Shown here: positions 58,052 to 64,000 of the stretch, piece by piece
Layout: each line of letters starts with the position of its first letter
Numbering within the stretch: the first letter of the stretch is position 1
NCBI GenBank assembly: GCA_002711845.1
Contig: PASF01000008.1
Location: 248,001-312,000, forward strand
Source: Gammaproteobacteria bacterium
GTDB lineage: Bacteria; Pseudomonadota; Gammaproteobacteria; Pseudomonadales; Pseudohongiellaceae
Direction: 5' to 3'
DNA: 64,000 nt
Made by a program: the position numbers and the translations under genes
Notes under the pieces: generated by a model
The model's database searches: none
What the model was told of the DNA's origin: nothing
Seen by the model: only the letters and a program-made list of their open reading frames with translations

Positions 58052-58936
58052 TCAGGCTGGCTTTTCCTCACCCGCTACCGGCGCGTCAGTTGCCGGTGCT
58101 TTCTCAGCGGCTGGCGCTTTATCGGCCGCAGGCGCTGTTTCAGCCGCAGGCGCTTTGTCGGCTGCCGGGGCTTTGTCAGCTGCAGGCGCTTTCTCGGCCG
58201 CGGCGGCTTCAGCTGCCTCGTCTACTTCGACAAAGTCACTGTCGCTGACCAGGTTACCCTTGGTGCGACCCGCCAGGCAGGCGTCAGCAACGGCGGTGGC
58301 GTACAACAGGATGGCGCGCTGGGCGTCATCGTTACCGGGGATCGGGTAATCAATACCGTCCGGGTTGCTGTTGGTGTCCACCACGCCGATCACCGGAATG
58401 CGCAGGCTGTTGGCTTCGGTCACGGCAATACGCTCATGATCCACGTCGATCACAAACAGCGCGTCCGGCAGGCCAGCCATGTCCTTGATACCGCCGATGC
58501 TGCGATCCAGCTTGTCTTTGGCACGACGACGCATCAGCGCCTCTTTCTTGGTCAGACGCTCAAGCGTACCGTCAGTTTCCTGGGCTTCCAGGTCACGCAG
58601 ACGCTTGATGGAGCCACGGATGGTTTTGTAGTTGGTCAGCATGCCGCCCAGCCAGCGGTGGTCAACATAGGGCATGCCAGCGCGTTCGGCCTGCTCTTTG
58701 ATGATCTTGCCCGCGGCGCGCTTGGTGCCGACAAACAGAATTTTCTTGTTGCCGCTGGCCAGGTTCTGAATGGCCGCCAGGGCTTCGTTGAACGCGGGCA
58801 CTGTGTGCTCCAGGTTAACGATGTGAATCTTGTTGCGGGCGCCAAAGATGAAGGGCTTCATCTTGGGGTTCCAGTAACGGGTCTGGTGGCCAAAGTGGAC
58901 GCCAGCCTTGAGCATGTCTTTCATTGATACAGTCAT
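58052..58936 (-). CDS. rpsB: 30S ribosomal protein S2 with a repetitive Ala/Pro/Lys tail
   Basis: S2 binds the 30S body and helps S1 attach. ATG at 58936 ([20 protein letters not shown]) is preceded by AAGGTAA. Conserved segments include [37 protein letters not shown] and [16 protein letters not shown]. The protein has 294 residues, about 50 more than E. coli. The extra part (from about residue 240) is a tail of repeating A-P-A-A-D/E-K hexapeptides, encoded by 18-bp units. The leader is structured and probably autoregulatory. Confidence 0.97.
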   Translation of the reverse strand: MTVSMKDMLKAGVHFGHQTRYWNPKMKPFIFGARNKIHIVNLEHTVPAFNEALAAIQNLASGNKKILFVGTKRAAGKIIKEQAERAGMPYVDHRWLGGMLTNYKTIRGSIKRLRDLEAQETDGTLERLTKKEALMRRRAKDKLDRSIGGIKDMAGLPDALFVIDVDHERIAVTEANSLRIPVIGVVDTNSNPDGIDYPIPGNDDAQRAILLYATAVADACLAGRTKGNLVSDSDFVEVDEAAEAAAAEKAPAADKAPAADKAPAAETAPAADKAPAAEKAPATDAPVAGEEKPA

Positions 58937-59000
58937 GATAATTACCTTATTTCGGGTTAGGCCTCCATACACCCCATGATCTAACCCGCATTCAGTGCTG

Positions 59001-59075
59001 GTGCTGGCAAGCTGCCCCGAAGCGGGAAGTCAGAGCAGGGTCTGATCAACCTGCTCCGAACCATCTTGCCAGCAC
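59001..59075 (-). ncRNA. Structured rpsB leader (probable S2 autoregulatory element)
   Basis: A closing stem of 11 perfect base pairs, GTGCTGGCAAG (59001-59011) with CTTGCCAGCAC (59065-59075), encloses a second stem GAGCAGG/CCTGCTC (59033-59039 and 59050-59056) and a small CCCG/CGGG hairpin. It lies in the rpsB leader, where gammaproteobacteria carry an S2-binding autoregulatory motif. The match to that motif is by position and general shape, not by alignment. Confidence 0.55.
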
Positions 59076-59219
59076 ATCCTCTGCCAGTGATGATCACGGG
59101 CAGAGCGCTGAAATTGAGCACCCAAGAACATGTGTCGGTGCATGTGTGACGTTAAGTTTTAAGTGTCGCTGCGGGCCGGATCCTGCCGGTGGCAAACACC
59201 CGATTTTGCAGCGGGCGCA

Positions 59220-59248
59220 TTTATACCACAACCCACACCCTACATAAA
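59220..59248 (-). promoter_or_regulatory. rpsB promoter with GC-rich discriminator
   Basis: On the minus strand TTTATG (59248-59243) and TATAAA (59225-59220) are separated by 17 bp. The bases after the -10 box (TGCGCCCGC) are GC-rich, as in promoters under stringent control. The leader to rpsB would be about 275 bases. No other gene is seen in 58937-59381. Confidence 0.55.
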
Positions 59249-59381
59249 GCAAAACTGCGCGCAAATGAGAGATTTACAGGGTTTTCAGCGGATCTGGCCG
59301 GTGGATGGAATCCGGGCGCCGATCTCGGTTACCATCCATATTCTGGATTCTGTTTGCCACCCCCGCCGTAGAGGAGTCGTT

Positions 59382-60506
59382 ATGCACAATCACATTCACC
59401 GGAACCGCCGGGCCCTTGCTGGCCGTGTTGACAGGCTCAGCTGGCGATCCACTGCGCTGGGTCTGCTGCTGACCATGGCCGCCGTCGCCTGCTCCGGCGG
59501 CAGCACCGAGGTGCAGGCACAGCATGCGGTCATCGCGATCTATCATCATGTGTCCGATTCAACGCCCCGCTCCACCAGCCTGACTGCGGCCGAGCTGCGC
59601 ACCCAGCTGGAGTACCTGCGCGACAACGAGTTTGAGGTCTGGCACCTGGATCGCGTGATCGACGCGCTGCAGAACCGCGAAGACATGCCCGAGCGGGTTG
59701 CGGTGCTGACCTTTGATGACGCTTACGAATCGATCTATACCACGGGCCTGCCGATGCTGCAGGAGTTCGGCTACCCGATGACGCTGTTTGTCAGCACCCA
59801 GCCCGTCGACGACAACCAGAACGGTTACCTGAGCTGGGAGCAGATTCGCGAGATGTCTGATGCCGGCGTCATCATCGCCAACCACCTGGTGACCCACCCG
59901 CACATGATTGATGCCCTGCCCGGCGAGAGCAATGCCGAGCGTCTGCAGCGCATGCGCGACGAACTGCTGCATGCGCAGCAACGCATTCGCGAGGAAACCG
60001 GGCAGGATCACAAGATCGTGGCCTATCCCTACGGCGAGTTCGACAACGCTATCACCGACATGGTCGAGGAACTGGGTTATGTCGGCCTGGCGCAGAACTC
60101 CGGGGCGGTCGGTTATCACTCGGATTTCACGGCCCTGCCGCGCTTTCCGCTGGCCGGTTTCTACGCCGACATCGAATCGGCATCCACCAAGCTGCAGAGC
60201 CTGGCCTTTGAGGTCAAGGTGCAGGCGCCGCGCTCACCGATCACCGACAGCCGCCGGCCTGCCGTCACCCTGCAACTGGCCGGTGACTTCAATGTCTCGC
60301 AGCTGGGCTGCTATGCCGGGGGCGAACCGCTGCAGCTGGAGTGGATTGACCGCGACGCCGTGCATTTCACCATCCAGCCCGCCGAAGGCCAAAGCTTCGA
60401 TGCGCGCCGTTTCGGCTACATCTGCACCGCCCCCAAACGCGGCACCAACCGCTACTACTGGTTCAACAAATTCTGGACCCGCCCCACCCCCACCAACGCG
60501 GATTAG
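59382..60506 (+). CDS. Exported polysaccharide deacetylase (NodB-type)
   Basis: ATG at 59382 is preceded by GAGGAG; the frame is open for another 73 codons upstream without family sequence. The 374-residue product has a hydrophobic signal (about 25-40) that could be a lipoprotein type (AVACSGG). The NodB domain has the metal/catalytic motifs LTFDDAYESI, the His motif NHLVTHPHM and VAYPYGEFDNA. The C-terminal 100 residues form a separate beta-rich domain with two or three Cys. It probably removes acetyl groups from an envelope or exopolysaccharide; the substrate is not known. It is convergent with the Bax-like gene. Confidence 0.88.
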   Translation: MHNHIHRNRRALAGRVDRLSWRSTALGLLLTMAAVACSGGSTEVQAQHAVIAIYHHVSDSTPRSTSLTAAELRTQLEYLRDNEFEVWHLDRVIDALQNREDMPERVAVLTFDDAYESIYTTGLPMLQEFGYPMTLFVSTQPVDDNQNGYLSWEQIREMSDAGVIIANHLVTHPHMIDALPGESNAERLQRMRDELLHAQQRIREETGQDHKIVAYPYGEFDNAITDMVEELGYVGLAQNSGAVGYHSDFTALPRFPLAGFYADIESASTKLQSLAFEVKVQAPRSPITDSRRPAVTLQLAGDFNVSQLGCYAGGEPLQLEWIDRDAVHFTIQPAEGQSFDARRFGYICTAPKRGTNRYYWFNKFWTRPTPTNAD

Positions 60507-60530
60507 GAAGAATGGGGGAAAAAGAATGGG

Positions 60531-60593
60531 AAAGAATGGGGACGGAGGCAATACTTTTCAGGAAAAGTATTGCCTCCGTCCCCATTCTTTTTT
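60531..60593. repeat. Perfect 29-bp inverted repeat with GGGGACGGAG core
   Basis: Arms at 60531-60559 and 60562-60590 are perfect inverted copies of 29 bp with a 2-base loop; T residues run to 60593. The left flank repeats AGAATGGG three times. It lies between convergent genes, so it can also work as a terminator. The centre GGGGACGGAGGCAATACTTT is close to the stem at 62129-62189. Confidence 0.9.
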
Positions 60594-60600
60594 CATTCTT

Positions 60601-61440
60601 TCAGCTTCGATCAAAGGCGTGCAGGCGATTGACGCGGATGATGTCCTGCAGTTCGTGGACGTACGCCATGCCGCGCTGGGAGTAACGCGTCAGCCCGCGA
60701 GCGAGGATCATTGAATCCAGCGGACGGCCCTGCGCGCGCATATCAGCGCGCATTTCCCGCATTTCAGCATAACTGTCATGGGTATTCAGATTACGCAGGT
60801 AGGCGCGAACCGAGCCCTGCACCGAACCGAAGCTGCGCACTTCATGACTGGCATCACTGCGACGTCGCTCCGGCACCAGGCCACAGCCCTCATTGAAGCA
60901 CCACTGGCCAAAAATGTTGTTGCCCTCCCGGGCAAAGCGCGACGTACCCCAGGCCGACTCGTTCGCCGCCTGTGCCATCACCAGCGACATGGGGACAATA
61001 TCGACCCGGCGCAGCAGTTCGCGGATCAGTTCACGATCAGGCAGGTCAGCCTCATCAAGCCGGTACTCGGCGACGATGCTGTCCAGCTCGGTCTGCTCTA
61101 CCGCGCTCAGTGGCTCTCCGGCACGCACGATTTCCGCCAGCGGCAGCAACCGTGACCGGGTTTCGCGGACGCGTTCGTTTTCTTCCTCAATGTAGGCATA
61201 CAGGAAGGCAAAAAACGCCTCTTTGCGCGTGCTGGTGTCCGTCACCGCCTCAAAATCAGGCAACAGTGCAACATCGTCAGTCGGCACCGGCTGTGGTTGC
61301 GGCTGCAGTACCAGTTCATGGGTAATCACGGAGGTCTGTCGGTATTGCGCGAAGGCAGTCAATGTGAACACAGCGACGGCAGCGATGGTTCCTGTGCGCG
61401 CAAGCGCCGGCAATCTCGGGTGTCGGAGTAAATCAAGCAT
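60601..61440 (-). CDS. Bax-like glucosaminidase domain protein
   Basis: The 279-residue product has an N-terminal signal anchor (about residues 15-32) and, from about residue 140, a glucosaminidase-type domain (SLVMAQAANESAWGTSRFA, GNNIFGQWCF, VRAYLRNLNTHDSYAEMR), like E. coli Bax. The catalytic Glu is in ANESAWG. The protein probably cleaves peptidoglycan glycan strands in the periplasm. The first 100 residues are a linker and helical region. It is convergent with the deacetylase gene, and 261 bp without a gene separate it from bolA. Confidence 0.9.
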   Translation of the reverse strand: MLDLLRHPRLPALARTGTIAAVAVFTLTAFAQYRQTSVITHELVLQPQPQPVPTDDVALLPDFEAVTDTSTRKEAFFAFLYAYIEEENERVRETRSRLLPLAEIVRAGEPLSAVEQTELDSIVAEYRLDEADLPDRELIRELLRRVDIVPMSLVMAQAANESAWGTSRFAREGNNIFGQWCFNEGCGLVPERRRSDASHEVRSFGSVQGSVRAYLRNLNTHDSYAEMREMRADMRAQGRPLDSMILARGLTRYSQRGMAYVHELQDIIRVNRLHAFDRS

Positions 61441-61701
61441 CGTTCCTGGCCTCTGGTGTTGACGTCAATTAAAGCTAAGGTTGATGATTATTGTTTTACT
61501 CTTATCCAGACGTATCACTAGCGTATTTTAGTCCGCGAAATTCCTGCCTGCTGGCGGATGTCCCGGAAGCTGATGGGCGGCACCTTAACGGAAAATATCG
61601 CCTTTAGCAAGAAACTCACGTCATTTGCGCCCTATTTTGCCCGGGCATACCCAATATATTGCGGCATCAATAAAGCCTTGCCACTATATATGGAACAGCG
61701 C

Positions 61702-62019
61702 TCAACCCGGCTGACTGCCGCCCCGACAATTGGGAGAATCCGGCGCGCCCTGCTGATTCACCGACCACTCCGCCGGCGTGTAGGTATGCAGGGCCAGGGC
61801 ATGCACGCCCTCACGCAACTCCTGCGCCAGCACACCGTACAGTTTCTGGTGCCGCTTGACGGCATTGAGTCCGTCAAAACAGGCGGCCACCACAATCAGC
61901 TTGAAGTGTGACTCAGTCGCCGGGCCACTGTGCATGTGGCTTTCATTGATGATCTCGTAGTGCACTGGCTGGATCTGCGCCAGCAGCTTGTCATTGATTC
62001 GTTCATGCAGGGTGGTCAT
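61702..62019 (-). CDS. BolA family protein
   Basis: The 105-residue product has the BolA fold: INDKLLAQIQPVHYEIINES, GPATESHFKLIVVAACFDG, and LNAVKRHQKLYGVLAQEL with the helix-turn region. The conserved His and the likely cluster-ligand site in the SHMHSG segment suit partnership with a monothiol glutaredoxin in iron-sulfur trafficking. The last 20 or so residues are not conserved. It is next to a large repeat array and divergent from the GTPase gene. Confidence 0.93.
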   Translation of the reverse strand: MTTLHERINDKLLAQIQPVHYEIINESHMHSGPATESHFKLIVVAACFDGLNAVKRHQKLYGVLAQELREGVHALALHTYTPAEWSVNQQGAPDSPNCRGGSQPG

Positions 62020-62063
62020 ATAAGCAACGGCTCCTGTTGGGATTTATGGGAGGGTTTATGGGG

Positions 62064-62189
62064 ATTTATGGGGACGGAGTCAAGGATTTATGGGGACGGA
62101 GTCAGGATTTATGGGGACGGAGTCAGCAGGATTTATGGGGACGGAGTCAATACTTTGTGCCAAAGTATTGACTCCGTCCCCATAAATCC
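62064..62189. repeat. Array of GGGGACGGAG repeats ending in a perfect 29-bp hairpin
   Basis: The 19-bp unit ATTTATGGGGACGGAGTCA occurs four times in direct orientation (62064, 62086, 62107 and 62131). The last copy is part of a perfect 29-bp inverted repeat (62129-62157 and 62161-62189) with a 3-base loop. Partial copies of ATTTATGGGG flank it on both sides to 62040 and 62213. The array fills the bolA-GTPase gap. Confidence 0.93.
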
Positions 62190-62254
62190 TCCCCCATAAA
62201 TCCCCATAAATCCGGTCCCGTGCTATGATGCGCGCCCATGAAGGACGCAAGCAC

Positions 62255-63220
62255 ATGAAGATCAACTGGTACCCCGGACACATGTTCAAGGCCAACAAAG
62301 AGTTGGCCAAACTCATGCAGCAGATCGATGTCGTCATCGAGGTGCTCGATGCGCGCATGCCTGCAGCCAGCGCCAATCCCATGCTGGAGAGCATGCGCAG
62401 CAAGCACCACAAACCCTGCGTACACGTGCTCAACAAAGCCGATCTGGCCGACCCCAAAGCCACCGCGGCCTGGATCAACTACTTTAACAGCAAACCCGGC
62501 AGCGCCGCGCTGATCAATGGCAAGGACCAGCTGCTCAGTGTGGAGAACCTGCTCTGGCAATGCCAGCGCCTGGTCGGCCAGGAACAACGCAAATACAACG
62601 CGGTCATCTGCGGCATCCCCAACGTCGGCAAATCCACGCTGATGAACCAGATCGCCGGCCGCAAGCTCGCCAAAACCGGCAACGAACCTGCCGTCACCAA
62701 GGCCCAGCAGCGCATCAAACTCAATGAGCAGTGGTACCTGTTTGATACCCCCGGCGTGCTCTGGCCCAAACTCGAAGATCAGCACGCCGCGCACCGTCTG
62801 GCGTGCGCCGGCGCCATCCGCAACACCGCCATCGTATTCGAGGATGTTGCCTTTTATGCCGCCGAATTCCTGCTGCGCGATTTCCCTGACTCCCTGAAGA
62901 ACCGTTACGGCATGGACACCCTGCCCGATGATGCCGAACAGTTCATGACCGAACTGGCCGGCAAACGCGGCTGCCGCGGCCGCTACGGCGGTGTCGACTG
63001 GCACAAGGTGTCGGAAATCCTGCTGCACGATTACCGCGAAGGCCGCCTCGGCCGCCTGACCCTGGAACAGGCCCCGCCCCCCATTGTCCATGCGGCGAAG
63101 GCCACCACGATAAGCAGCCCTGAGCCCATAAACAGCCCTGAGCCCGAAAACAGCCCTGAGCCGATAAACAGCCCTGAGCCTACAAACAGCCCTGATAGCG
63201 AAACACCCACAACGACATGA
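62255..63220 (+). CDS. ylqF: YlqF/RbgA-type ribosome biogenesis GTPase
   Basis: This circularly permuted GTPase assists large-subunit ribosome assembly. ATG at 62255 has AAGGA upstream and gives MKINWYPGHMFKANKEL, the family start. The motifs come in permuted order: G4 (NKAD) near residue 65, G1 (GIPNVGKST) near 125, G3 (DTPG) near 173. The C-terminal 30 or so residues (of 321) are five copies of a six-residue unit NSPEPI, from an 18-bp DNA repeat that is also found before dnaE. It overlaps rapA by 4 bp. Confidence 0.93.
   Translation: MKINWYPGHMFKANKELAKLMQQIDVVIEVLDARMPAASANPMLESMRSKHHKPCVHVLNKADLADPKATAAWINYFNSKPGSAALINGKDQLLSVENLLWQCQRLVGQEQRKYNAVICGIPNVGKSTLMNQIAGRKLAKTGNEPAVTKAQQRIKLNEQWYLFDTPGVLWPKLEDQHAAHRLACAGAIRNTAIVFEDVAFYAAEFLLRDFPDSLKNRYGMDTLPDDAEQFMTELAGKRGCRGRYGGVDWHKVSEILLHDYREGRLGRLTLEQAPPPIVHAAKATTISSPEPINSPEPENSPEPINSPEPTNSPDSETPTTT
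63113..63202 (+). repeat. Five 18-bp tandem repeats at the ylqF 3' end
   Basis: Units with the core AACAGCCCTGAGCC start at 63113, 63131, 63149, 63167 and 63185; the last one is degenerate. The array ends 14 bp before the rapA start codon. It is the same repeat, in the same orientation to the downstream gene, as the array before dnaE at 43687-43758. Confidence 0.92.
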
Positions 63221-64000
63221 GCCAAACGAACAAACTCAAGGACTTTGCCCCCGGCCAGCGCTGGATCAGCGACACCGAGCCCGACCTCGGCCTGGGCATG
63301 GTCACCGAAACCGACCACCGCACCGTCACATTCGATTTCAGCGCCGTTGACGAATCCCGCCGCTATGCCCGCGACGCCGCGCCGCTGACCCGACTGGTGC
63401 TCAACGTCGGCGACCCGCTGCAGCTGGGCGAGGTCAAAGTGGAAATCACCGGCATCGACGTCACCGCTGCCGGCACCATCAACTACCAGGTGCGCATGCC
63501 CGAAGGCGACGTCAAACCGCTGCCCGAGACGCTGTTGCCCGACAACCTGAGCATGAACCGCCCGCTCGACCGGCTGATGTCCGGCCAGTTTGACCCGGCG
63601 CACTGGTTCCACCTGAAACAGCAAAGCCTGGCATTACTCGGCCAGGCCCAGGCCAGTGGCCTGATGGGCCTGTGCAGCGCCCGCGCCGAACTGATCCCCC
63701 ACCAGCTGTACATTGCCGACGAGGTCGCCCGGCGTTATGCTCCGCGCGTGATGCTCGCCGATGAGGTCGGCCTGGGCAAAACCATCGAAGCCGGTCTGAT
63801 CCTGCAACAGCAACTGGTCAGTGGCCTGTGCCAGCGCGTGCTGATCATCGTGCCCGAACCCCTGCTGCACCAGTGGCTGGTGGAGATGCTGCGCCGCTTC
63901 AATCTGCACTTTACCGTGCTCGATGCCGAACGCTGTCAGGCGCTGACCGACAGCGGCGAAAGCGACCCGTTCAGCAGCACGCAACTGGCACTGTGCCCGA
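63217..64000 (+). CDS. rapA: RNA polymerase-associated protein RapA (5' part, cut by window end)
   Basis: RapA is a SWI2/SNF2-type ATPase that recycles RNA polymerase from stalled complexes. The first 261 codons are present of about 950. The N-terminal double Tudor-like region has DFAPGQRWISDTEPDLGLG and later FDPAHWFHLKQQSL; the helicase domain starts with RYAPRVMLADEVGLGKTIEAG, containing the Walker A motif GLGKT. The ATG overlaps the ylqF stop by 4 bp (ATGA). Confidence 0.95.
   Translation, partial: MSQTNKLKDFAPGQRWISDTEPDLGLGMVTETDHRTVTFDFSAVDESRRYARDAAPLTRLVLNVGDPLQLGEVKVEITGIDVTAAGTINYQVRMPEGDVKPLPETLLPDNLSMNRPLDRLMSGQFDPAHWFHLKQQSLALLGQAQASGLMGLCSARAELIPHQLYIADEVARRYAPRVMLADEVGLGKTIEAGLILQQQLVSGLCQRVLIIVPEPLLHQWLVEMLRRFNLHFTVLDAERCQALTDSGESDPFSSTQLALCP

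Noticed and set aside
59163-59381. Upstream start for the polysaccharide deacetylase
   Set aside because: The extra 73 codons lack family sequence and overlap the rpsB promoter; the start at 59382 has GAGGAG and a signal peptide.
62064-62149. CRISPR array
   Set aside because: The four 19-bp repeats are separated by only 2-5 bp with no spacers, and no cas genes are present.

Overview
The window is a gene-dense stretch of bacterial chromosome (about 63 protein genes, no rRNA, tRNA, insertion sequence, prophage or CRISPR array that I can see). Gene content and order point to a free-living gammaproteobacterium near the Pseudomonadales/Cellvibrionales. The block rpsB-tsf-pyrH-frr-uppS-cdsA-dxr-rseP-bamA-skp-lpxD-fabZ-lpxA-lpxB-rnhB-dnaE-accA-tilS-pyrG-kdsA-eno-ftsB-ispD-ispF-truD-pcm-nlpD-rpoS-fdxA-mutS-pncC-recA-recX follows, from memory, the order in Pseudomonas. 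It includes LPS, BamA and lipoprotein genes of a Gram-negative cell. I cannot name the genus.

Layout. 1-3.4 kb: tig-clpP-clpX, read leftward, with clpX cut by the window edge. 3.7-9.4 kb: small accessory genes, namely an 88-residue protein, an alpha/beta hydrolase with Asp at the nucleophile elbow, a DUF6502 gene with two 17-bp palindromes in a probably leaderless promoter, a Gly-rich exported partner, an outer-membrane barrel coupled to msrB, and alaA. 9.4-15.1 kb: pdxB, a 5'-3' exonuclease, a TusA-like protein, yheU, ttcA and a lone fadB. 15.2-21.6 kb: a leftward set (sensor adenylate cyclase, family 9 glycosyltransferase, rmlB), divergent from three overlapping genes for exported proteins (cupredoxin, DUF3034 protein, truncated-haemoglobin lipoprotein). 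21.6-28.1 kb: recX, recA (SOS box), pncC, mutS, fdxA, rpoS. 28.3-59 kb: the long leftward superblock for stress survival, isoprenoid, CTP, KDO, fatty acid, lipid A, outer-membrane assembly and translation genes, many overlapping by 1-8 bp. 59.4-64 kb: polysaccharide deacetylase, Bax-like glucosaminidase, BolA, an RbgA/YlqF GTPase and the start of rapA.

The most unusual material is regulatory and repetitive. (1) Twin palindromes precede the DUF6502 gene. (2) The cupredoxin/DUF3034/globin operon faces a membrane adenylate cyclase, and a CRP-like site lies before rpoS. (3) An 18-bp tandem repeat encoding the hexapeptide NSPEPI-like unit occurs at two junctions 19 kb apart, just upstream of dnaE and of rapA. 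(4) Palindromes with the core GGGGACGGAG occur at three places in the last 8 kb. (5) The rpoS leader can fold so that its Shine-Dalgarno sequence is paired. (6) Tails or linkers of trigger factor, ribosomal protein S2, NlpD and the YlqF GTPase carry low-complexity or six-residue repeats. surE, usually between truD and pcm, is absent, and a DUF368 (PopT-type) gene sits between pcm and nlpD.
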